NCBI GenBank assembly: GCA_964484765.1
Contig: CAZAGI010000001.1
Span: 124,001-188,000 of the forward strand
DNA from: DSVQ01 sp964484765
Lineage (GTDB): Bacteria; Planctomycetota; Planctomycetia; Planctomycetales; Planctomycetaceae
Direction: 5' to 3'
Length of the DNA: 64,000 bases
The translations under genes were made by a program, and so were the position numbers. A model generated the notes under the pieces. It had not been told where the DNA came from. It searched no databases and worked only from the letters and a program-made list of their open reading frames with translations. Of the stretch, positions 57,644 through 64,000 are shown in pieces. How positions within the stretch are numbered: the first letter of the stretch is position 1; every line of letters starts with the position of its first letter.

Positions 57644-59218
57644 TCAGCCTTGCAGCAGCTCTCGGGCAATGGCGACACCCGGCGCCGGACGGCCGAACTC
57701 GCTCGCGGTGACGCGCGACAGACCGATGACCTGCCGCCAGCGGAATGCAGCCCGGCCTTCGGCAAATTCCTGGCTGACCGTGCGGTAGAATTTTTCGGCG
57801 TGCAGCGCGCCGTCTTCGCTGATGGCATAGCCACGCAACAACGAGAAGATGGCCGCCGGGTTGGCATCGCGCTCGGCATACGCGGCTGCCGCGGCGCTGG
57901 CGAGCGCCTGATCGTTGGCGCGGATCGCGTTGTCGAGCGTCTTCAGCAAGTCATCGGCGGTCGTGCGATCCGCCGAGGCCTTGAGCGCTTCGGTATGCTC
58001 GGTCAGCGGCCATGGTTGCCAGTTGAGGAAATCACCGCCACGAGACGTGCGGTCAAACGCCACTTGCCACGCCCCGAGCATCAAGCACGCGGCGACATTC
58101 CGCGGATTGGCGACACGCGCCATGTTCCGCCAGGCATTGGCCGAGTCACACGCATGGACCCCGATCGAATCGCCATGCACACTTCCTTCCGGTTTGTGCG
58201 CCTGGGCCTGCGATTTCGGTCGGCCCTTGTCGCGCAAAATCAGTTGATTCGCGGCTAACGTGACGGCTTCGCCGACGGCATCGGGCGAGAAACCTTCCGT
58301 GAGCGCTTTCGCCACCGCGGCGGCGGCTTCATCCGGCGTGCTCTGGAAAATCGTCTTGGCGAGGTGCTCCACCCACTGGTCATCGGCGGGTGAAGTTCCG
58401 AAGGGCTTCGCGAGGAGTTTGAACTCATCGAACAGCTTCGGCAACAACCGGCTGCCACCGCGGGCGTAGTCGTTGTGCGTATTCATCTCGGCTTTCACAC
58501 AGTACCGCACCGATTGCCGCAGCAGCGAATGGGCGTGTTCGCGGCCGACGACATCGAGCAGTTCCCACGCTTTGTACGGCATCACCACGCGGTGTACTTC
58601 GGTGTTATCCTGCACGACTTCCAGAATGCTGTTGAACGCCGTGTCGGGCGAGGCTTGTGCCATCCGGGCGAAGAGCGCTTCGGCCTGTGTTTTATCTTTG
58701 TTCAATACGGCCTGATGCAATTGCTCGTTCGTGGGAACCATCGCCGGCAACGCCTCGGTCGCCACCGGGTGCATCTTTTCCGAGTCATGTCCGCCGTGTT
58801 CTTCGATGCGCGTGCTGTTGCGATGCAGCACTTTCAGAATCGGCAGCAGGCTGATGGCGGTCGGCATCTCGCGGGCCATCCGCAGCGCCGGCGTGAGCGC
58901 CATCATGGTATGGAAGCCGATGTAATCTTCCCCGGCGAACGTGCGGACATTCGCCAATGCCGCGCAGGCGACGATTTCGTCCAGCGTCGTTCCCTGCTTC
59001 CAGCGGTCGACAATCAACGGGAGCAGCTTGTCCGCATTGGTGTCCTGCATCAGACGGACAAGCGGTTCGCGACCGCCGAAGGAGATCGCGTCGGCGTCCC
59101 CTTCCTTGGCCCATGCGGGAGCCAACCCGAGGTCAAACGCCGTCGCGGAACCGATACCGGCGACCACCATTCCGCAGCCAACGTCTGACAGAAATTCACG
59201 CCGAGAACGAGGAGCCAT
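57644..59218 (-). CDS. Tat-exported protein of unknown function
   Basis: 524 residues from ATG 59218. The N-terminus APRSRREFLSDVGCGMVVAGIG is a twin-arginine signal, with RREFL. The mature part is helical and includes IVACAALANVRTFAGEDYIGFHT, EEHGGHDSEKMHPVATEALP and VRYCVKAEMNTHNDYARGGSRLL and RPKSQAQAHKPEGS. It resembles planctomycete Tat-secreted proteins without known role; the Gly/His-rich spots could bind metal. The frame extends to 59614 but the part before the Tat signal is not plausible. Confidence 0.78.
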   Translation of the reverse strand: MAPRSRREFLSDVGCGMVVAGIGSATAFDLGLAPAWAKEGDADAISFGGREPLVRLMQDTNADKLLPLIVDRWKQGTTLDEIVACAALANVRTFAGEDYIGFHTMMALTPALRMAREMPTAISLLPILKVLHRNSTRIEEHGGHDSEKMHPVATEALPAMVPTNEQLHQAVLNKDKTQAEALFARMAQASPDTAFNSILEVVQDNTEVHRVVMPYKAWELLDVVGREHAHSLLRQSVRYCVKAEMNTHNDYARGGSRLLPKLFDEFKLLAKPFGTSPADDQWVEHLAKTIFQSTPDEAAAAVAKALTEGFSPDAVGEAVTLAANQLILRDKGRPKSQAQAHKPEGSVHGDSIGVHACDSANAWRNMARVANPRNVAACLMLGAWQVAFDRTSRGGDFLNWQPWPLTEHTEALKASADRTTADDLLKTLDNAIRANDQALASAAAAAYAERDANPAAIFSLLRGYAISEDGALHAEKFYRTVSQEFAEGRAAFRWRQVIGLSRVTASEFGRPAPGVAIARELLQG

Positions 59219-59377
59219 CGTTGTCGCCTTTGCAAAGAGAAGCGGGGCGGTCGATACGGGACACCGGGGAGAATCGGCGGCGGAAACGCATCGAAGGCCA
59301 TTGATTTGGCTTAGCATAGTCCAATTCGAGAGAAGAAGTCGAGCAAATTCGACATCGGAGGAAGTAAACCGCTGACG

Positions 59378-59465
59378 CCAGCCCGGAGCGCGAGCGACGG
59401 ATTCTTCGCATTTCGATCGTGAAACGAAACGCGGAAAAGAACCCGTCACTCGCGCTCCGGGCTGG
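59378..59465. repeat. CCAGCCCGGAGCG-family palindrome
   Basis: Arms 59378-59400 (CCAGCCCGGAGCGCGAGC... ) and 59442-59465 in reverse complement match with one mismatch over 23 bases. The spacer is about 41 bases. A second, less perfect copy lies at 63375-63442. The element sits between the Tat-exported gene and the EpmB-like gene. Confidence 0.82.
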
Positions 59466-59508
59466 TATCGACCTTTTTTTGTGAACCTGTTCCGGGGACA
59501 ATCGGGCC

Positions 59509-60522
59509 ATGACGATGTTGTCCCCCCCGAGTTCACCAGTCCACCGTGCGGTCTGGCAGCAAGCGCTCGCAAATGCCATCCGTGATCCTGCCGTGTTGCT
59601 GGATCGCCTGTCACTGCCGCGCGATCTGCTGCCGGCGGCGCGCAGCGCGGCGAAACTGTTCCCGCTGCTCGTGCCGGAAAGTTACCTCGCGCGGATGACG
59701 CCGGGCGACTTGCGGGACCCGTTGCTGCAACAGGTTTTGCCGCTGGACGTCGAAGCGGACCACACGCCGGGATTTACCGTTGATGCCGTCGGCGATGACG
59801 CCGCCCAGCGCGCTCCTGGACTGCTGAAAAAGTACGATGGCCGGGCATTGCTCATCACGACCGGCGTGTGTGCAGTCCATTGCCGCTACTGCTTCCGCCG
59901 GCATTATCCGTATTCCGAAGCACCGCAACAGTTGGACGACTGGCAACCGGCGCTGCAGGCTTTGGCGGACGATCCCTCGATCCATGAGGTGCTCCTCAGC
60001 GGCGGCGATCCCCTGGCGCTCACCGACGCGCGACTGTTCGCACTCATCGGTGAACTAGAAACGATCCCGCATCTTCGCCGACTCCGCATTCACACGCGGT
60101 TGCCGATTGTCTTGCCCGCGCGGATCACTTCCAGCTTGCTGAGTCGGCTGGCGGATTCACGGCTCACGCCGTGGATGGTGATCCATGCCAATCATGCCCA
60201 GGAATTGACGGGCGACTGCGCCGACGCCGTCCGGCAGGTTGTCCGCGCCGGAATCAGCACGCTCAATCAAGCCGTGCTCTTACGCGGGATCAACGATTCA
60301 GTTCTCGCGCTCGTCGAACTTTGCGAACGGCTGATCGACCTCGGCGTGATGCCGTACTATCTGCACCAATTGGACCGTGTCACAGGAACCGCGCATTTTG
60401 AAGTCCCGGAGAAAACGGGGCGCGCGTTGATTGCCGAATTGCGCAAGCAATTGCCCGGATACGCGGTGCCGCAATACGTCCGCGAGTTCCCCGGCGAACC
60501 ACACAAAACGCCGCTGGCGTAG
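59509..60522 (+). CDS. EF-P beta-lysylation / KamA-family radical SAM aminomutase
   Basis: 337 residues. The radical-SAM motif CAVHCRYCFRRHYPY gives Cys121, Cys125 and Cys128. EVLLSGGDPLALTDAR, LRRLRIHTRLPIVLPARI and STLNQAVLLRGINDS match the lysine 2,3-aminomutase group; the C-terminus (VPQYVREFPGEPHKTPLA) carries the PLP Lys. EpmB converts L-alpha-lysine to beta-lysine for EF-P modification; some planctomycete relatives are annotated only as KamA. The shorter N-terminus and the MxxLSPPSSP opening suit EpmB. No epmA or efp gene is nearby. Confidence 0.92.
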   Translation: MTMLSPPSSPVHRAVWQQALANAIRDPAVLLDRLSLPRDLLPAARSAAKLFPLLVPESYLARMTPGDLRDPLLQQVLPLDVEADHTPGFTVDAVGDDAAQRAPGLLKKYDGRALLITTGVCAVHCRYCFRRHYPYSEAPQQLDDWQPALQALADDPSIHEVLLSGGDPLALTDARLFALIGELETIPHLRRLRIHTRLPIVLPARITSSLLSRLADSRLTPWMVIHANHAQELTGDCADAVRQVVRAGISTLNQAVLLRGINDSVLALVELCERLIDLGVMPYYLHQLDRVTGTAHFEVPEKTGRALIAELRKQLPGYAVPQYVREFPGEPHKTPLA

Positions 60523-60543
60523 ACCTGTCGCTCCGCGACAGGT
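60523..60543 (+). terminator. Hairpin after the KamA-family gene
   Basis: ACCTGTCGC, TCC, GCGACAGGT is a perfect 9-base stem with a 3-base loop, directly after the stop. A second loose inverted repeat lies around 60580-60600. No U-run follows, so strength is moderate. Confidence 0.6.
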
Positions 60544-60640
60544 AAGCCGGTCGCAATCCAGACTCCTCGGTTTACCAGCTCTCTGTCAGTCCGAGACAGG
60601 GTGATTTTTCTGCGACGAGACGCCTTCAGAAAGTCCTCTC

Positions 60641-61144
60641 ATGTCGTGCATCGGTGTGTTGTTCGCGATCGAACCGGCAGTCGTCGATGAGCTGCGCCGG
60701 TTCCAGGACGACGATGAACGGCTCGATTTCCTGCAGACGGAGATCGAAGAATTATTCTACGCACAGCACCCCGAATGGATGTGCGATCTCGGCAAGGCGT
60801 GGGACGCAATCCACCGCTGTCTCACCGATGGCGACGTGGGCTGGAACAACGGAACCTTCCCCCTCAATCATGTGATTCTCGGCGGTGAGCATCTCTATGA
60901 AGAGAACGACTACATCATCAGTCTGAAGGATGCGGAGCAAGTCGCGCAGATTGCAGCAGCCCTCGCCAAAATTACGCCACAGGATTTCCGTCGTGGCTAT
61001 GATCGGATCAACCCCCGCGACTACGATGGACCCTATGGCCTCGATGACTACCAACAGACCTGGGACGAATTCGAAGGCCTCGTCCGGTTCTACCAGCACG
61101 CTGCGTCCGCCCAGCGCCTGGTGCTGTTTACCGTGGATCTGTAA
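60641..61144 (+). CDS. DUF1877 protein (YfbM-like)
   Basis: 167 residues. YfbM/DUF1877 marks: MSCIGVLFAIEPAVVDELRR, CDLGKAWDAIHRCLTDGDVG, LNHVILGGEHLYEENDYIIS and LDDYQQTWDEFEGLVRFYQ. Family function is unknown; it is thought to be cytoplasmic. It has no obvious operon partner. The spacing to the next gene (43 bases) leaves cotranscription with 61187 open. Confidence 0.92.
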   Translation: MSCIGVLFAIEPAVVDELRRFQDDDERLDFLQTEIEELFYAQHPEWMCDLGKAWDAIHRCLTDGDVGWNNGTFPLNHVILGGEHLYEENDYIISLKDAEQVAQIAAALAKITPQDFRRGYDRINPRDYDGPYGLDDYQQTWDEFEGLVRFYQHAASAQRLVLFTVDL

Positions 61145-61186
61145 TGCCGAACGTCGTGCTGCGCATGCCCGTCGGAAGGAAGGGAC

Positions 61187-61555
61187 ATGGGAATGTCTGG
61201 TTCGTTGCCCGATTGTCCGCCGTCGCCGAATTGTGTTTGTTCGACCGCGAGCCGACCCGCACAACGTGTCGATCCGCTGGCTTTCACCGGCGACTGGCAA
61301 GCCGCGCGGGAGAAGCTGGTGGCAATGATTTCCGGGATGCCGCGGGCGAAAATTATCGCCGTCGATGGCCCGCGGATTCAGGCGACATTTACGACGTTGA
61401 TCCTGCGATTCGTGGATGACGTCGATTGTCTCATCGACGTCTCCGCGAGTGTCATCCACATCCGCTCGGCGTCGCGGCTGGGCTATTCTGATCTCGGCGT
61501 CAATCGCCGCCGCGTCGAAGAAATTCGCCGGAGATGGAATGCTCGTTCGCCGTGA
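61187..61555 (+). CDS. DUF1499 protein
   Basis: 122 residues. DUF1499 proteins open with a CPxSPNCVCS-type line: here LPDCPPSPNCVCSTA. Later KIIAVDGPRIQATFTTLIL, FVDDVDCLIDVSASVIHI and RSASRLGYSDLGVNRRRVEE complete the family pattern. Their role is unknown. The GTG/ATG start at 61187 (MGMSGSL) follows GGAAGGGA. Probably real and complete. Confidence 0.9.
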   Translation: MGMSGSLPDCPPSPNCVCSTASRPAQRVDPLAFTGDWQAAREKLVAMISGMPRAKIIAVDGPRIQATFTTLILRFVDDVDCLIDVSASVIHIRSASRLGYSDLGVNRRRVEEIRRRWNARSP

Positions 61556-61591
61556 AGCTGCAGGAAGTCCCGCGACTCCTGATGCCGATCC

Positions 61592-62017
61592 CTACCATTT
61601 TGATCCCGGTTTGGACCGTAGCTTCAATTCGGCGGCTTCCCACTCCCAGATTTTTTCCCACATATCGTGTTTCACAACCAGCATTTTCGACTCGCGGCGA
61701 CGTGTGACGAACGAAAGGAGTTGCACAAAGATCGTAGCGATGATCATCACAGATGTCCGCTGGATGAATACATTGGTGTTGGGAGTTGTATCCATCATTA
61801 TCTCCCATAGCAAAATGGATTGCCACAACAACAGCGGCGCAAGACCGAGAAGAAAGAGCACATATTGCAGCGGTCGGACGGGGGTCGTCCAACACAGCAC
61901 CTTATCACAGTGCGGACAGAGATAGTCCGGAGGCGCCCCGCTTAAAGCGAATCTGGCACGATTTTCATCCATGAGTTCACCGCCGCAGTTGGGACAATGA
62001 AGTGATGTCACGGGCAT
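61592..62017 (-). CDS. Zinc-ribbon membrane protein, short
   Basis: 141 residues from ATG 62017 with GGAGG. Two CxxC pairs (HCPNCGGE, and YLCPHCDKVLCW) form a zinc ribbon, then two hydrophobic segments (YVLFLLGLAPLLLWQSILLW, VMIIATIFVQLLSFV), then a basic tail (RRRESKMLVVKHD). Resembles the ribbon-plus-membrane protein at 51993 only in layout. Function unknown. It is divergent from the sigma-factor gene. Confidence 0.75.
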   Translation of the reverse strand: MPVTSLHCPNCGGELMDENRARFALSGAPPDYLCPHCDKVLCWTTPVRPLQYVLFLLGLAPLLLWQSILLWEIMMDTTPNTNVFIQRTSVMIIATIFVQLLSFVTRRRESKMLVVKHDMWEKIWEWEAAELKLRSKPGSKW

Positions 62018-62125
62018 CGTGCTCCCTCCGAACGACAGAGGTATGAGTCCCACATTTGATTTAATTCTCGCCATGTGGGAAAAACTTCGCAAGATTTTTC
62101 CCGCGGCGGCAACTACTGTGGTGAA

Positions 62126-62680
62126 ATGCTCGGGCGACGGACTACCGCCGATGCCGGACCTGCGGACGGAGCCGCGCTGCTGGCTGCGCATGGACGGTGG
62201 TTGCGGACCGTACTGCTCGTCCGGTCGGGTGAACGAACGGCGGTGGACGAGTTGTTTCAGGAACTCGCCGTCGTGGTGATCCGCAAGCCGCCCGCGCATG
62301 TGCTGTCCGACAAACAGCCCGCGTGGCTCTACGGGTTGGCCGTGCGTCTGGCGCTGCTGTACCGTCGCAAACGGGGGCGGCAACGGCGCTTGCAGCAGCA
62401 GTTCGGTGACCAGGGCGGCGACCGCCCGGCCACGCCGCTCGATCCACTGGCCTGGTTGCTGGCCGATGAACGGCAGCAATTGGTCCGGCAATCGCTGTTG
62501 AGAATGACTCCGAAGGATCGCGAGTTGTTGGTGCTCAAATACACGGAGGATTGGAGTTATCGCGACTTGGCCGCCCGGTTAGGCGTGACCGAGTCGGCGG
62601 TGGAAGCCCGCCTGCATCGGGCGCGGGCTCGGTTGCGGTCGGAGCTCGCCGTGTTTCAGTTGCTGGAGTCGACACGATGA
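62126..62680 (+). CDS. ECF-type RNA polymerase sigma factor
   Basis: About 184 residues from ATG 62126. Region 2 (about 15-80) has ALLAAHGRWLRTVLLVRSGE, AVDELFQELAVVVI and QPAWLYGLAVRLALLYRRKRGR. Region 4 has LLRMTPKDRELLVLKYTEDWSYRDLAARLGVTESAVEARLHRARARLRSEL. The linker is short, so it is an extracytoplasmic-function sigma factor. It overlaps its downstream gene by 4 bases in ATGA, so the two are coupled. The weak start leaves the first few residues uncertain. Confidence 0.88.
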   Translation: MLGRRTTADAGPADGAALLAAHGRWLRTVLLVRSGERTAVDELFQELAVVVIRKPPAHVLSDKQPAWLYGLAVRLALLYRRKRGRQRRLQQQFGDQGGDRPATPLDPLAWLLADERQQLVRQSLLRMTPKDRELLVLKYTEDWSYRDLAARLGVTESAVEARLHRARARLRSELAVFQLLESTR

Positions 62681-63366
62681 ACGAATCCCCGCTGCAGGAC
62701 AGCGAAGAAGTCTTGACCGACGAACTGCTGGATCGGCTGGTCGACGGGGAATTATCACCGGCGGAACACCGGGCCGTTCTCGAACAGGTGGAGACCTCTC
62801 CCGGTGGTTGGCGAGTCGTCGGTCTGGCGTTTCTCGAGGCCCAGACGCTGCGGCAAACATGCCGGGAATGGGTCACGCCCGTGACAACGGAATCCGTGAT
62901 TCCTGCGGCAACAGTCACGGTCCCGAATTCTTACCGCAGCCTGGCCCGCATCCTTTCCCTGAGTGCGGCGTTGTTCCTCGCGTTCATCGGAGGCATGAAC
63001 TTCGGGCGACCGTGGTCCATCGCCACGGAGTCCGCTCCGACGATGACCCATCTCCCGGAGCAAGAGCCGGACGAAGCCGCGGTGCCCGTCGTGGAAACGG
63101 TGCCGGTATCGTTTCGGTATGGCGATGGGGCGTTGTCGCAACCGGTAGCAACGCCGGTCGTGGATGCGTCCTCCCCGGTGGGGCAAGCGTGGTTGCGGTC
63201 AGCGCCGGGGATTCCCGAACGTGTTCGGGAGATGTTGCTCCGGCACGGTCAGAAATTGGAAGAACGGCAAGAGTGGGTGGAAGTCGATCTTGCCGACGGT
63301 CGGCGAGGTTATTTACCCGTGCAGGAATGGACGGTCAGTCCCGTCAGCCTCGCGGATTTCCGGTGA
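62677..63366 (+). CDS. Membrane-anchored anti-sigma-type regulator
   Basis: 229 residues, coupled to the ECF sigma gene by a 4-base overlap. The N-terminal part (EEVLTDELLDRLVDGELSPAEHRAVLEQVE) has the zinc-less ASD-like character of anti-sigma proteins. A single hydrophobic segment (ARILSLSAALFLAFIGGMNFG, about 90-110) anchors it. The external part ends RGYLPVQEWTVSPVSLADFR. Expected to hold the sigma factor until an external signal. A typical HxxxCxxC anti-sigma motif is absent, so regulation may differ. Confidence 0.82.
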   Translation: MNESPLQDSEEVLTDELLDRLVDGELSPAEHRAVLEQVETSPGGWRVVGLAFLEAQTLRQTCREWVTPVTTESVIPAATVTVPNSYRSLARILSLSAALFLAFIGGMNFGRPWSIATESAPTMTHLPEQEPDEAAVPVVETVPVSFRYGDGALSQPVATPVVDASSPVGQAWLRSAPGIPERVREMLLRHGQKLEERQEWVEVDLADGRRGYLPVQEWTVSPVSLADFR

Positions 63367-63374
63367 AGGTCGCA

Positions 63375-63442
63375 CCAGCCCGGAGCGCGAGCGACGGGTT
63401 CTCATGATTGGAAGGAAGGCACCCGGTGCTCGCGCTTCGGGT
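63375..63442. repeat. CCAGCCCGGAGCG-family repeat copy 2
   Basis: The left arm 63375-63399 equals the first 23 bases of the left arm at 59378; the right arm (63421-63442, ACCCGGTGCTCGCGC) is related but imperfect. It sits directly after the regulator gene. Confidence 0.75.
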
Positions 63443-63518
63443 ATCCAAGAATTCGTTGTGGATCACGTTCGACGATGGATCGTCGAGGTTGTGACATCTC
63501 TTTTGGGAGTGCGTTCGA

Positions 63519-64000
63519 TGTTGAGAAGTTTGCTGACGTTGAGTGTGGCCTTTGTTGCGAGCGGAGGTTTCCTTCGCGCTGACGAGCCTAATCCGCCCGA
63601 AGCCGTGGGCGCGGTGGTGATTACCGAGGAAGCGAAACCGGTTCCCGCGGGTGAGTTGCCAGAGAGGGGCGCGCGACTGGAATTGGTAGCTTCAGACGGC
63701 TTTGCTTTCGTCGAAGCCGGTCCGCAGAGCAAATACTGGATTGGCTTGGGGTGTGAACTGGCCACCGACGCGCTGAAATCGCAGCTCGGGCTGACGGAAA
63801 AGCAGGCGCTGCTGGTGACGATGGTCGCCGAAAACAGCCCCGCGAAAACCGCCGGGTTTCAGGAACACGATGTCATCACGATGGTGAAATTCGGCGAGGA
63901 AACCAAGCCTCTCGACAGTGTCGCAACGCTGACCAACCTGGTGGCGAAAGCGGAAACAAAGCCGCTGGTGCTCTCGGTCATTCGCACGGGCAAGTCGCAG
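63519..64000 (+). CDS. Exported PDZ-domain protein, truncated by the window
   Basis: ATG 63519 follows GGGAG. The frame stays open to the window end, about 160 residues so far. Signal peptide LRSLLTLSVAFVASGGFLRA. The middle carries a PDZ fold: YWIGLGCELATDALKSQLGL, LLVTMVAENSPAKTAGFQEHD, DVITMVKFGEE and KAETKPLVLSVIRTG. It may be the end point of the sigma/anti-sigma pair (62126/62677), as PDZ proteins often sense envelope stress. The missing C-terminus could hold further domains. Confidence 0.75.

Overview
The window comes from a planctomycete (Planctomycetota) chromosome, GC-rich, with no rRNA, tRNA, phage, insertion sequence or CRISPR array that I can see. The assignment rests on families typical of that phylum: a PSCyt1/DUF1549/DUF1553 and DUF1501 pair (1573-5809), three DUF1559 pilin-like proteins starting with GFTLIELLVVIAIIA (15062, 19955, 52774), a giant secretin-like protein (33960), many secreted proteins of unknown function, and several families of short palindromic intergenic repeats. 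The exact genus cannot be read from the sequence.

Layout. 1-5809 (minus): a truncated unknown gene, a PSP1-domain protein and the DUF1501/PSCyt pair. 5822-8611: a disordered accessory patch holding remains of a thiazole/oxazole-modified-microcin (TOMM) type locus: an N-truncated YcaO gene, a SagB-type dehydrogenase, a possible glycosyltransferase fragment and a frameshifted glycosyltransferase. 8752-10741 (minus): housekeeping nnrE and rarA. 10816-20899 (minus): a long array of exported proteins built from local duplications: three EF-hand/deiodinase-like redox proteins, two double AhpD-like proteins, and two DUF1559 plus small-lipoprotein modules, with a STAS protein. 21207-24298: small secreted proteins and a large SPFH/vault-like protein with a GspE/MshE-like N-terminus. 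24319-31495: aminotransferase, OsmC, PhyH dioxygenase, M24 aminopeptidase and a tandem pair of CPFC-motif secreted proteins. 31656-33203: two DUF3299-like proteins. 33960-38735: the 1591-residue secretin-like protein, followed by a strong terminator.

38870-48912: adk, a translationally coupled pair of degenerate NuoN/NuoM-like membrane subunits, a small membrane protein, a membrane-embedded spermidine-synthase-like protein carrying an in-frame repeat insertion, queG, a CitG-like protein and an aldose-1-epimerase-like protein. 49050-55917: a YVTN/lactonase beta-propeller, a haem-binding DUF3365 protein, a GH16 glycanase, a zinc-ribbon membrane protein, and a DUF1559, lipoprotein, DUF4198-kelch operon. 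56004-64000: HpcH/HpaI aldolase, Tat-exported protein, EpmB-like radical SAM enzyme, DUF1877, DUF1499 and zinc-ribbon proteins, then an ECF sigma factor, a coupled membrane regulator and a PDZ protein that runs off the window.

Most genes stand alone or in short runs. The clearest functional couplings are the overlapping starts and stops: PSCyt/DUF1501 (11 bp), NuoM/NuoN-like (4 bp) and sigma/regulator (4 bp). Several stop codons lie inside repeat or hairpin DNA (adk, the M24 peptidase, and the CitG/epimerase pair), which suggests that repeats here help to set gene ends. The best candidate for something unusual is the decaying YcaO/SagB patch. Next come the deiodinase-like triplet, the MshEN-SPFH/vault-like fusion and the palindromic repeat inside a coding sequence.
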